DNA from: Ptychodera flava
Lineage: Eukaryota; Hemichordata; Enteropneusta; Ptychoderidae
Length of the DNA stretch: 64,000 nucleotides
Assembly: GCF_041260155.1 (NCBI RefSeq)
Contig: NC_091942.1
Location: 1,684,001-1,748,000 of the forward strand
Reading direction: 5' to 3'
Position numbers and translations under genes: made by a program. A model generated the notes under the pieces. The model was not told where the DNA came from. It searched no databases and saw only the letters and a list, made by a program, of their open reading frames with translations. Below, piece after piece: positions 12,361-23,900 of this stretch; the first letter of the stretch is position 1, and each line of letters starts with the position of its first letter.

Positions 12361-13070
12361 GAGATATCTGCGTGAACGGATGGACTCACATGGATGGACT
12401 CACGGACTGACATGACCCAATCTATGAGCCCCCTGGACTTTATCTGTGGGGACTAAAAACTGTGTCACTGCATCCTTTTTGCAATATGAATACTATGAGA
12501 AACTAAATTTTTATTTTTCTTGGCCTTATACATGGGAGTCTATGGACTGCCTTATACATGGGAGTCTATGGACTGCCTTATACATGGGAGTCTATGGACT
12601 TCCTTATACATGGGAGTCTATGGACTGCCTTATACATGGGAGTCTATAGACCGCCTTATACATGGGAGTCTATGGACTGCCTTATACATGGGAGTCTATG
12701 GACTGCCTTATACATGGGAGTCTATGGACTTCCTTATACATGGGAGTCTATGGACTGCCTTATACATGGGAGTCTATGGACGGCCTTATACATGGGAGTC
12801 TATGGACTGACTGCCTTATACATGGGAGTCTATGGAGGTGAAAACTAAAAAGTCCTCTAACACCGCCAAATTTGATCGCATTGTGAAACAAATCGACGTG
12901 CATCTGTATGAGGTAGGGTACTATCCTTGTACCAAGTTTGAACGAAATCGCTCCAGGCGTCTCTGAGATATCTGCGTGAACGGACAGACGCACGGACGGA
13001 CGCACGGACGGACGCACGGACATGACCAAACCTATAAGTCCCCCCGGACGGTGTCCGTGGGGACTAAAAA
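12360..13070. repeat. Dispersed-repeat pieces flanking the 26-bp array
   Basis: Two related segments at about 12357-12455 and 12960-13070 each contain GATATCTGCGTGAACGGA, short GGAC-rich repeats, CATGACC and GTGGGGACTAAAAA. They look like two copies of one dispersed repeat end, with the 26-bp array between them. Confidence 0.6.
12523..12836. repeat. 26-bp tandem repeat, 12 copies
   Basis: The unit contains TATACATGGGAGTCTATGGA. I count twelve copies with few substitutions and one 4-bp insertion near the end. Open frames across it in several frames are by-products of the repeat. Confidence 0.9.
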
Positions 13071-13149
13071 ACAAGCGACCAAACAGTCGACAGAGCTCTG
13101 CTGTGTTATGTAGAGAATAACTTTGTGTGACACATGTATTGATGAAGAA

Positions 13150-13960
13150 GGTTGATATCTTTGATAACTCATTTCAGGATGGCCTGACCAAAAATGGCAA
13201 AATAAGTTGCAAAAATACAAAATTGATGATTTCATCATAATTTCAATATATTAACATTAAAATAAAGCCTAGGAACCTGTATACCAAATATCAAAGCTAT
13301 CACATGAGTAACTTTTGAGTAACAAATATTTGACCAAAAACGGCAAAAATTGACCCAAAAATACAAAAATTGAAGATTTCATCAAATTTCACTATATCCC
13401 TAGGATCCTGTATACCAAATATCAAAGGCATCAGACAAGTATTTTTGGGATACACATTTTTTGACCAAAAATGGCGAAAATTGCACCAAAAATACAAAAT
13501 TGCAGATTTCGTCATATATTCAATATATCATATTTAGTTTATCTGTAGGAACCTGTATACCAAATATCAAAGCTGTGAGACGAGTGGTTTTGATGAAATA
13601 AAGTTTTGACCAAAAATGACATAAAAATTCCTTAAAAATACAGATTTGCATATTTCATCACAATTTGAACAAATCAAAGTTGGGTTATCGGACCTGTTTA
13701 CCAAATAACAAAGCTGTCTGACCAGCGGTTATGAAGAAGAAGATTTTTTACCAAACACCTTTTTTGGTGCTAATTTGCGTATTTTCAACAATATCAAAAA
13801 ATTAAAAAAACAGTGTATCAAAATCATATTTTTCATCTACACAACAAATATCAAATCAGTAAGTACTGCAGTTCTCAAGATATTTGAGTGGACGGACGTC
13901 TCACAAACGGACATACATACATACATACATATACATACATACATTCATACATACAGACTG
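13150..13960. repeat. Degenerate monomer repeat, reverse orientation of the 42.7-44.3 kb family
   Basis: Units contain AACCTGTATACCAAATATCA, CAAAGCTATC and GACCAAAAATGGC. These are the reverse complement of blocks in the repeat at 42675-44358. The segment ends in a CATA-rich microsatellite at about 13912-13955. Confidence 0.7.
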
Positions 13961-14549
13961 ACAATGGATGCCCGACGGATACCCATCCCAATAGCTTCTA
14001 TATACTATAGTCTAGTAGCAAAAAAGCTAATCTTTCAAACATTTTTGGTGTATTTATAGCATTGCAGCACGTTTGATTGCATTTAAACATACAAAAGTTC
14101 AAAACTTTCTCATTCTTGCGATAAAAGAGCAAGATATGTTCCAGTTTAGCAAAATATTTGAACTTAACAAATAATATTTCCAAAACAAAATCTGTTTTCC
14201 TTCTTCACATTCCACAGAATTGGAATCAAAGAGTGCCCATCCTGGTACCGTGTCATATAACAGTGTACACAATACAAAGTACCACACCACTGCTCAGCTG
14301 GATGATGGGGACCTCAATCAGACCCATTAGACAGAAACAAAAGTACAGTCAAACGAATAAATAGTCGCGCATCAAGAGTCCCCCAAGGGCCCAAGAAATT
14401 TGGGTGAAAACTGGAAATTGAACATGATCAATAAAATATGTTTGCAACTGTACAGTGTACATGTGACTAAAACAGTCAGTATTAACAAAAGGAAGCTTTG
14501 ATAAATTTCATGTCCGACATGAAAGTTTTGATACCTCAATATTATGTTA

Positions 14550-14923
14550 TCGTTTGGACGTCGGTATCCCATTGTGGCATGTGAACGTTACGCTGTCAAC
14601 AATGTGTACTTCGGACATGTCAGAGCAATGCAACTGCTGTGCGAAACCGTTTGCGATGTTCGGCAATGTACCGAGAAGAACGTTCCGAAACGTAAACGTT
14701 CAAACACAAGCAATATTTTCTGCGAATTATGTTTGTCATGTTAGGTCAGAAAAGATAGACGGTTACTTGCCTTCATATATTACCAACGTTCAAGAGCCAA
14801 AAACAAAATATTCGTCACTCGCCCGCCTGATAAACCTTCAACGTCACTTCCGGAATTCCTTGCTATGCTGGCGTAAAGAAAACCCAAACACACACATTTA
14901 TTACCGACAGACCAAAATGCAAA
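14550..14923. promoter_or_regulatory. Probable divergent promoter between CBY1 and FAM227A
   Basis: This stretch is richer in CpG than its surroundings and lies just upstream of the FAM227A start codon. ACTTCCGG at 14846-14853 matches an ETS-family site and overlaps a CRE-like ACGTCAC. GTTACGCTGTCAAC at 14587-14600 resembles an RFX X-box with two mismatches. The CBY1 non-coding first exon must lie upstream of 9261 and could start here, as in the head-to-head pair I remember in human. The exact transcription starts are not visible. Confidence 0.4.
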
Positions 14924-17900
14924 ATGGCGAACATAAACAGAGTCAGTTCGCCTATGAATTTATATGAAGAGGATCTGCTGAAAACTAGAGAAGAACTGAA
15001 TCATATCAAGTCTGAACTACTGCGCAAACAGAGCCAAAGTCCGGGTATCCTTTATGGAAATCACAATATACGCATTCCGTTCAAATGAAATGGACGAGAC
15101 AATGCAGAAACCAACATTGACATACTTGATCATGAGCGTCCTCCGGTTGCTATGCCGTTTTGTCACTAACGGCATGGCAAACTAAATGGATAGTTCGGTA
15201 GTGTTTTCCATTTTTGATACTGGCAACTAATTTTACCCATTATGTGCGTAATTTCATTCTGTCACTCACAAGTACATACCATTTTGATGTTCTATTACTT
15301 TGGCGATGCTTTCTAAATTCACCATATGACTGTGAGCTATACGTTCAAGCTGTACCAGTTTTCTACCTTTGAGTACATGCAATCGTTACAGTACATCTTC
15401 ATTGATGCCCTGTGCAATCTTTAGTCTTATGATGTAATGTGTTCATTATGCCTTTCTAGATAATATGTAACAGGTCTGACCTGAGAGCGAGAGCAGCGTA
15501 AGGTATATCGTCATTGATGTTTTCAGGCAATGACATGCTATTTTCTCAGTGTGTTTGATGCATGATGCATATTTTGGCCATAGCGCTGATCGCAAATGAC
15601 GTCACTGTTCTCTCTCATTAATATGCATAAATAAACATTTGCCCGCATTTTCCGCATAAGCGACGAAAATAAAACCTGCGAGTGTTAGGATGATGGCTAT
15701 TTAGCGTCATACTTATTCGTATGAATTGATGACTGAGACTACAAGCTGCAACAACAGCCGCGCATACAACGACAAAATTTGTCCGAATTTCAGCTTATTT
15801 GTCCGAAAGTCGCGCACGTGCAGCTATATTTAGTAACAAACCCAAAATCGTGATCAACGCTATTGAGGTTGAATTGCTGTCAATTGTTTTTTAGAATAAC
15901 ATTTATAGATTATTATAGCAATTTAACTCAAAAATGCCAAGTTCACTAACGAAAATTATTTAAAACTGGTAAATTAAATGATTCCAATCAGTTTATTGTA
16001 ACAGGGGTGGGAACAGAGGCAGTCTTAATGTAAAACACATACTTGATATTCCCGTCAGTAGCTCTCAAGCACACGATTTTTAATTCTCGCGTGAGTTGAC
16101 CGTTCGTTCTCGCGAGAGTTGGCTTGTTTGGCAGCGCCTAGTGATGACCGAACCAGGCTTTCAAAAGTGATCGAAAATAGTCATTTTGAACCAAATTTCA
16201 CACTTTCTTTGGAATAGAGAGTTCCTTTTGTTGGAAATACACATTGTCGAGTAGGATTTGTGGTAGATGATATCTTTAATTTCACGCAATCCGTGTAAAA
16301 GTATTCAAAATGGCCGCCTCCATGGAAGTGCTCTCTTTTCAAACTCGTAGGTATATAGAGATTCCATTCTAATTTTCGTGTATACACGTTAGTCTTAATG
16401 CTCGCTTCGGCTGCTCTCGCTGCGCTCGCTATTACCATCAACATTGTAATGGCATCATGTGTTATGGTAACTTACTGTAACAAAATTTTTAAGTTTTTGC
16501 ATCCCGTATTTGAAATAACGATTCAAGACAAATAGTGCTGATCGCAAATGACATAATTTTTCTTTCATTAATATGCATAAAAATTATTTGTCCATATTTT
16601 CCGCTAGAACAACAAAAATAAAACCTGCTAGTGTCACAATGGATACTAAATATCACTACAAGCTGCAACAGGAGCCACGAATGCAACAATAAAATTTGTC
16701 TGAATTTTGTCCAACATCGCCGGCGTCTAGCTATATTTAGTAACAAACCTGAAATCGCAATCAGCACTATTTCATTCAGTTGCATCCTTCACAGTTCTCG
16801 GATGTTAAAGCTTGTGTATACTGTAAAAGTTTTGTAAATACCAGATTTATGCATGTTTTTTCTTAATGTGACCGAGTGTTCTCATCGCTAACATTTTGTC
16901 TCAATCACAGTCCCTTGTGGTGGAGGTTGGGCTATACACATCTTGATTGACTACATGTTATCTTGTTACACCATGATGTTATGTGTTCCTCATATTTTGG
17001 TTTCTGTCTGTGGTGTTAGAACATGATTCACTCTACTTTCGTCAACAAGTTTGTGTAACCTTGCGTCCTTGATTATGAACAAAACATGCATACATGTACA
17101 CACAAACTTCAACACAAACATGAAAGGTAGATGGAAACAACACAAAATGCTACAAAGGATAAAAGAAATGTGGTGATTGGTATCATTCCTATGTTGGAAC
17201 TTTCATTTAGATTACCCAAACCTTTCTAAAACTAAAAAACCTAATTCCTGTGTATTAATCTGGGCTCGAAATACTTTTTTTCAACCACCTGTCCACTGGA
17301 CAAGTCAAAATAAAAAGTGCCTGTCCCAGTGAGAAAAGTACCTGTCCAAAATGGCATAATTTATTCTAAGAAACTATACTAATTTCAACTCACCTGAGAC
17401 AATGTCCAGAGAAATTGAATGTCATTTTTAATTAGTTTGATAGGAAGTTTTTGACAGAACCGACGAGTGAATCTGGGAAAGTTCAACAAACTCACGTCTG
17501 TGTTGTATGCAAAATGGCGTAACAACGCCATCCGTGCTGAGATGGCTCTGAGAATCTCCCAATCTAAGAGATCTGAGACGTGACCTTAGATAAATCACAT
17601 GGCTGACTCCTGTAAACGGTGATTTGATATTATCGAACTTTCTTTTACATTTTTCTGACAGGTAAATATCCAAACAATGATTTTCAAAATTTTAAAAGGT
17701 ACATAAATTTAAACTTATGAATATTTGCTGTAGTCAATAGGTTGAAATACTGGTTGCAGGCTGAAATAATCTACCTGTCAACTTGGACAAGTACTTTTCA
17801 AAACTACTTGTGCCAGGCCAAATTTCACTTGTCCGGGACAGGCAGACAGGTATTATTTCGAGCCCTGTTAATGTCCTGCTAGCAATCATATAAAATCTCT

Positions 17901-20900
17901 AAACAAAGACGTTTGTTTCTCAGAAGTGAAACTATTGAACACACTGATCAGTATGACTACAGAAGTAGAGCTAATCTGTCCAATTTATCAGTATTTAACT
18001 TTTTTATTTAATTTTCAAGCCAGTAATGCCTTTGGTAATAACCTGTTTTTTGCGCTTTATCTTTTGAATGCCACATTCCTTTCTCATGGAATATTCCACA
18101 AATCTGCAAATTAAGAATAGTTCAATGTAAACATACAAGTGCATCCAGATGATTTTCAAAAACCTTGACATTACCATCAAAGCATTTTTAATCGGTTCTA
18201 TTGATCGAGTCAATGATAAAATAGCACATTTGGATCAAGAGCTTCAAAGTTACACAGCACTTGTTGTTGAAAGTAGAGCCTCTAATTATGATGAAGATTA
18301 CGGTGCACCAGTTGACCTGCTATCACCAGAGAGAAGACAGAGGGGTTACCAGAAAGGTAAATAATAACATGATGATATATTAGTTTGCTGCATTAACCTT
18401 TATGTGCTAGTGACGTTGGCTTCTTTCCATCTTTTGAAAAGGCCTGTTTGGCCCTTCTCATCTTCCTGTACTTTGATCTAGACTAGGTGCTGCAGCCTAT
18501 GTGCCGCATTTGTCATGAAAAAATTAATCAGAAATGAAAATAGCAGTGCACTGTGTGTCGCAGAAAATGTCAATTGCTATCAGATCATGTAAACACAGTG
18601 CAATTCTGAATAGTCAATTTATTGTTACTTTTGTCATCTTGCAGTTGTATTCTTGACATAACTTTGGTCTTGTGAGCTCAAAAACAAAAATCACGTCATT
18701 ACTTCATATTTGTGAAAGACTTACACTGAAAATTGAAAATTGTTTATTTCTTTTTTTGCCAAGGTAACTTTTGCATATTTCATCAGCATATTATATGTAG
18801 AACTACAATTTCTTGCGATATTCATTACAGTATGTTTGAAATACCTTGTATCTGTCCTTTGAATGCTGTCTATATATCTGCAGCCAATATTGCTGTTGTT
18901 AATAATTTAATTGAAGTTAAGAATTCACCCTTAACTATGCACCATACATGAAAAAGCTTTGCTGACAAGTGAAACACTAGCATTTCAGTGTTCTACACAC
19001 ACTTTTAGAAATACTGTAAATCAAGAAATAGCCATAAATGCACAGAACAAAAGTATTTTAAAAACAATTGTGAAACAGATGCTGGTCCAGTGAAATGTAA
19101 TTTGTTTTTCAAATTAAACTAGGTTTACTTATACATTTCCAGTTGAATACTTTTCAGTTGTGAAAAGAAATACTTTGTAAGTTAAATGTAGACAATCCTT
19201 AATGTAGAAAGTGTTAATTATGGATTGTTTTTTTTTTGTATTGTAAATTTTAAATCCTGCTCAACTGTTCACATTTTACCGGCATAAATTCAACTGAATA
19301 GACAGGGACAAGCAACAGTAGCATATAAAATAGTCTCTCTTTATTGATTACTTTTACATACATGGTATCAGTAATTTGTGATGGAATGCTTTTACATCAA
19401 ATACAAAACACACATCTACATGTACCGTATCAAATAAATAATAACAAACCACTGTGTCATGATATGTATTAAGTTCTTTGAATACTGATCTTTTACAGAA
19501 AAGGAAGCCAGAGAGTTGAACCGATTTGCAGGACTTTATTCAATAAAAGCAAGTAAGTGACTTTGCATGCAGTATTATTTATTTGAGAACGTTCTCTGTG
19601 AGGAAACCCTGTATTATTCAGTAGTGGTCAAAATCAGTTCCTGTGTCCTTGTGATCATTTGTCAGATTTGGTTGAAACTTGCTATGCAGGTCCTTTAAGG
19701 TGACTCTAGTTAGATTTGTTCAAATTGGGAAGAAATCTTGACAGTTGTATTTTGGGACAATTTTTTCTGTTTTTGGTAAAAAAACTGCTTTGAACTGCTC
19801 ATCCCATGTCTTTGAAATGTAGTATGCATGATCCTGGGGTTTGCCTCTGTGTCATATTTGTTCTAATTGTGGTGAAATTTTCATATATGTATTTTTGGGG
19901 CATCTTTTCCTATTTTTGGTAAAAAATCATTTTCTCCCAAAGTTCTTGTTAGGTTTCTTTGGAACTTTACATGCATGATCCTTGGGTTGATCTCTGTCAG
20001 ATTTGTTTAAATTGTATATATTCAAATTGTGACTAAATGTGACTAAATATGCAACCTTGTATTTTGTTGACATTTTCTACTGTTTTTGGTCAAAAAAACA
20101 AAGCTTAATATCTCATTCTGCAAAAACTTGACATTAGACATACATTACACCATTCTATTTGGTGTGTATGTGCATGCGAAACTGTAAAATGGAAATTTGT
20201 TTAAATGAAGTTATCATTGAAGTTATCGTTGGCAAAAAGTATGTTAATAAAAAGTAATGAGCTACAAAAGTATAAACTTTGTGAAAATGTCAGTAACTGT
20301 GAGTCACAATTTGCATGTTGAAACACATTCAAAGACTCCAAGCTAATAATGAGTTGTTTTCTTATGTATTACTGCTTGATGAATCACCAAATATTGTTAA
20401 CATTAATCCCATGTAATACAATATCACAAGATGACGTCTCTCACCTTGGTATGGTAGATTGTATTGTGATGTACCAGGCTGCACGGTATTTTGTATGTGT
20501 GCGTCCAATTGCAACAGTTGTCGACCATTTCATATCTCACCTTGGTATTTGATGGACTGTGCATCAAAATGTGTTCAAATGCATGAGTTTGACATTATGA
20601 TTATTACAAGCCAAGGTCCATAGAAGCTATTGAATGTTGTATGTACACTCACTCTGGCCTGCCACATCAAACCAAACATGAGACAAGTGTCATTGATGCT
20701 ACGTTTTGAAAATTGAAAAGTTTATTTTCCCACCACGGTGCTCAAACAGGATGGCAGCCGTTTTGAATTCAGTGTATTGGTAAATGTTAAGTAATGTGTT
20801 TCTCTGATTTCAAACTTTGTACGGTGACCATTGAATTGAAGTCTTTCACTTTTGAGGCACATACTACCTCTGTAGCAATGACTTCATACTTTCATTAAAC

Positions 20901-23900
20901 ATACAACTGTGATTGGCTATTTATTGTGAAAATCAGTCACGTCACTTGATCAGTTATCTGTTCTTGCAAAAAGGTTCCCATTGTTTGAGTTTTTGTACTC
21001 AATGATATGAGTTAGATGCCTCTAATTCATTAGGCTGTCAAGAATACTGAGATGTTTGATGAAATCTAAGTTTTAAATGTATGAACTGTTTTTCATTCAA
21101 AAACAGTAATCGCAAATGAAGTATTTGTTTTGGGAATCTGAAATTTACACTCAAACTACTTCAAATTATAAATGGAGTCATGTAAAATCATTTTCATCAG
21201 TGAGAAAATAATTGTGTAACATCAACTTAGGATTGAATTCAGAGCTGATAATACAATTAGGTGAAGTGTTCCAATTTGTTTTTTTCAATTTGTGTACCAG
21301 TATTTTGAAAAGGTCTTTGTTTTGCACCTTGCTGAAAGTACAAATGCATTTTATACTTGATTGTGTGATGGAGTCCCGGTGATACTTTAATATAAAAAAC
21401 ACCAACTTTTCACAAACATTGCTATTATTTCTTGCACTGTCTTTTACAGCTTTATTGCCACAGGTCAACACTAAAGTCAAGCAACTTGCAAAGTTCCCTG
21501 CAAAAAAAGTAAGTCTTTATGTCCATCGATTTGTGACACACTTGGATAATTATGTACTTCTCCTTTATCCTTTCCCATGCTTTTTGTATCTGCACTTTGT
21601 TGAAGTATTTTCGATATCAAGAAATTTTTTCTAGTATAGTCAGATCTTACAATGTATATTCAAACAAGATACACACTCTTCTCCCAAATATATATGTATT
21701 ATACATACTGGTAAGTTTTATCTCTGCTGATAAATTCATTATTTATGTTTCCAATACGTAACTTTTGAGTAATTTTTCATTTTATGGTAATGCACCATGA
21801 ATATCTCATATCAAAGGAACGGCAGTGTGAAATTTTAATCCACAAAATATGCCAATTGCAGCCCTGTCTTTTACCATTTATAAACAGTTTAGGCTAGGAT
21901 CTATCAGTAGTTTCTGTACACAAGTCTTTTGGCACTCAATGTATATAGACAATGAACACTTCAAAATAATGTTTTTTTCTGATGTGTACTTTGATTTGTC
22001 TGTTCTGTTGTGTAGGACAAGAGTAACAACAAACCAAAACTTGTGGAGGTAAGTTAAAAAAAATGCCTTTTTATCACAATTTCGAAATATTGCAAAGTTT
22101 ATTAAAAAGGCTTTTCAAAAGAGAAAAGACACTTTGTACAGAAACAGTTAATACCTTATTTTTCAGAATATTGTGTATTTTATACGGGACATCCTCTTTT
22201 GTGATGGAATTGAAAAAAAAATTGAGGTGACATACAAGCCCATCAGGCTGGGACACCACCTGTCCTCATGTCCTGTAATAAAACATTACTACTACTACTG
22301 GTCCATGTACTACTACCACTACTATCACAAACACTGACAAAGCAAACAAATGTTCAATCTAATATTTACCATGTGTGATCAGAAATTGGCTGACTTTCTC
22401 TCCGGGTGACACCATTTGCACTACAGTTTTTATGATGATAATAATAGTTATTCTGTTCAGCAACCAAATTATCCATTTTCCTTGTGAACCAAATGATTCC
22501 CAAATAAGAAATTTAACAACTTTGATAAAATGTATTGATACTTTATTTAGACTGATGAAGAATTGCAGAATTGTTTGTGAACAAGTCAATGAGTTGCCAA
22601 GCCATGAAATATTGTGGAATATAATTGTTTGCTCACACATATACAAACTAAAACTATCTCTTACTTGGGAGATGTCTGTTGTGCAGAAAAGTTTAAAATA
22701 TGTAGTAATTGAAATACATATTTTCAAGTCTTTTCTATGTAATATTTATACCGGTATTTGATTTTCCTGTTGGATGGTCTTTCAGCTCCATCAATACCCT
22801 GGATTTGATGCAAATGAACTGACTCCATTACCAGATGTTGAAGCATTTACAATACTGCAGAAAGTGGCAAGAGCACACAAAGATCTTGACAGAAAACCTT
22901 ACTACAAGGAGGAATTCAAAAGACTTCTCTACTCCAGAATGTCTGAAGCAGTCCTAGTGGTAAGCATTTGGCTATTTTGCCACTAGAGGGAGCACTCTAT
23001 GACATATAAAGGCTCTTTTAGTAGATTGTCTCTTACCTGCTTTCCGGCTATGTCAACTTTTTCCGGGATTTAATTTTCTTAATGTATGTGCCTTCAGAAG
23101 TTAAGCAAAGGATAAACAAGGCAAAAAAGCTATCACTGTGTGTATGACTTTGAGTAGCATGGCTGGTCAAATCATAGACTGGCATCCAGTCGCTTGGCTT
23201 TTCTCAGCAGCAGTTACTGGCCATAGGCCAATGCGTTTACCCTATGATCTAAGCTACAGCCTACAACTAATGCAACAGTCTGCTAAAGTTTACTCCTTCA
23301 TGTTTTTTTCTTTTTAAATATTTATATGCCAAGTGCCTCAGAGCAAGTCTAGTCAAATCACTTTGTGTATGGTTTAGCCAGAGAAATCAACCATCTTTGG
23401 GCATGTAAAATATCAGTAGAAAAATACACCCTCATATATACAGTGAGGATTTATAAAGAGACCGTCCAGATACAGCAGTTTGATATAATTTACTTTCGAT
23501 GATTATTTTATCTTGCGTCTTGTTAGAATCTTTCATCTCCTCAAGTTACTATATAGTTCTGGTAGACGCAATATTCACACCCCTGTAAGACCTGTTTTTG
23601 AACAGTGATTGCAAAAATGTTTGGAAAACAGGTTCCAACTACAGAGTAGCATTGGAATCAGTAATGTAGAAAAGTAGGTAAATATTGTAATAAATTGATA
23701 AGGGAAAACGGACTAATGTTTTGTTTTATCTTAGGATACATTCTGGTGGATATTTCTTAACAAGTACCATCCCAGTAAAATATCACAGTCCAAACTGTTC
23801 AACAGAATTGCACATAATTATGTCAAACTGTTGATATATGCCAAGGAACCAAAATATAGAGATGTTTTCTTCAAGGTAAGATTGTACATTCCGATGAATC

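Larger units (their letters stand above)
15045..18182 (+). other. FAM227A: FAM227A intron 1, U12-type GT-AG
   Basis: The donor at 15045 reads GTATCCTTT, matching the U12-type 5' consensus at all nine positions. CCTTGAC at 18163-18169 resembles the U12 branch site (7 of 9), with its A 14 nt before the end of the intron at 18182. Spliced this way, exon 1 (phase 1) joins exon 2 in frame. Confidence 0.65.

Noticed and set aside
12446..12848. Open frames encoding repeated YTWESMD/LYMGVYG peptides
   Set aside because: Product of the 26-bp tandem repeat; all three frames stay open, which is typical of a repeat and not of a gene.
14554..14967. 137-codon open frame overlapping FAM227A exon 1
   Set aside because: Different frame from the exon with the coherent splice signals. 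The peptide has no family resemblance and lies in the promoter-like region.
18149..18182. Earlier start of FAM227A exon 2 at 18149 (after CATCCAG)
   Set aside because: It would need a phase-0 donor, but exon 1 ends in phase 1. The acceptor at 18182 fits the phase and has a U12 branch-like motif upstream. The acceptor at 18209 also fits the phase but lacks that motif at the right distance.
22359..22761. Overlapping 122- and 128-codon frames on opposite strands before FAM227A exon 6
   Set aside because: AT-rich intron sequence; both frames are low in protein character, and the plus one ends before the exon 6 acceptor.
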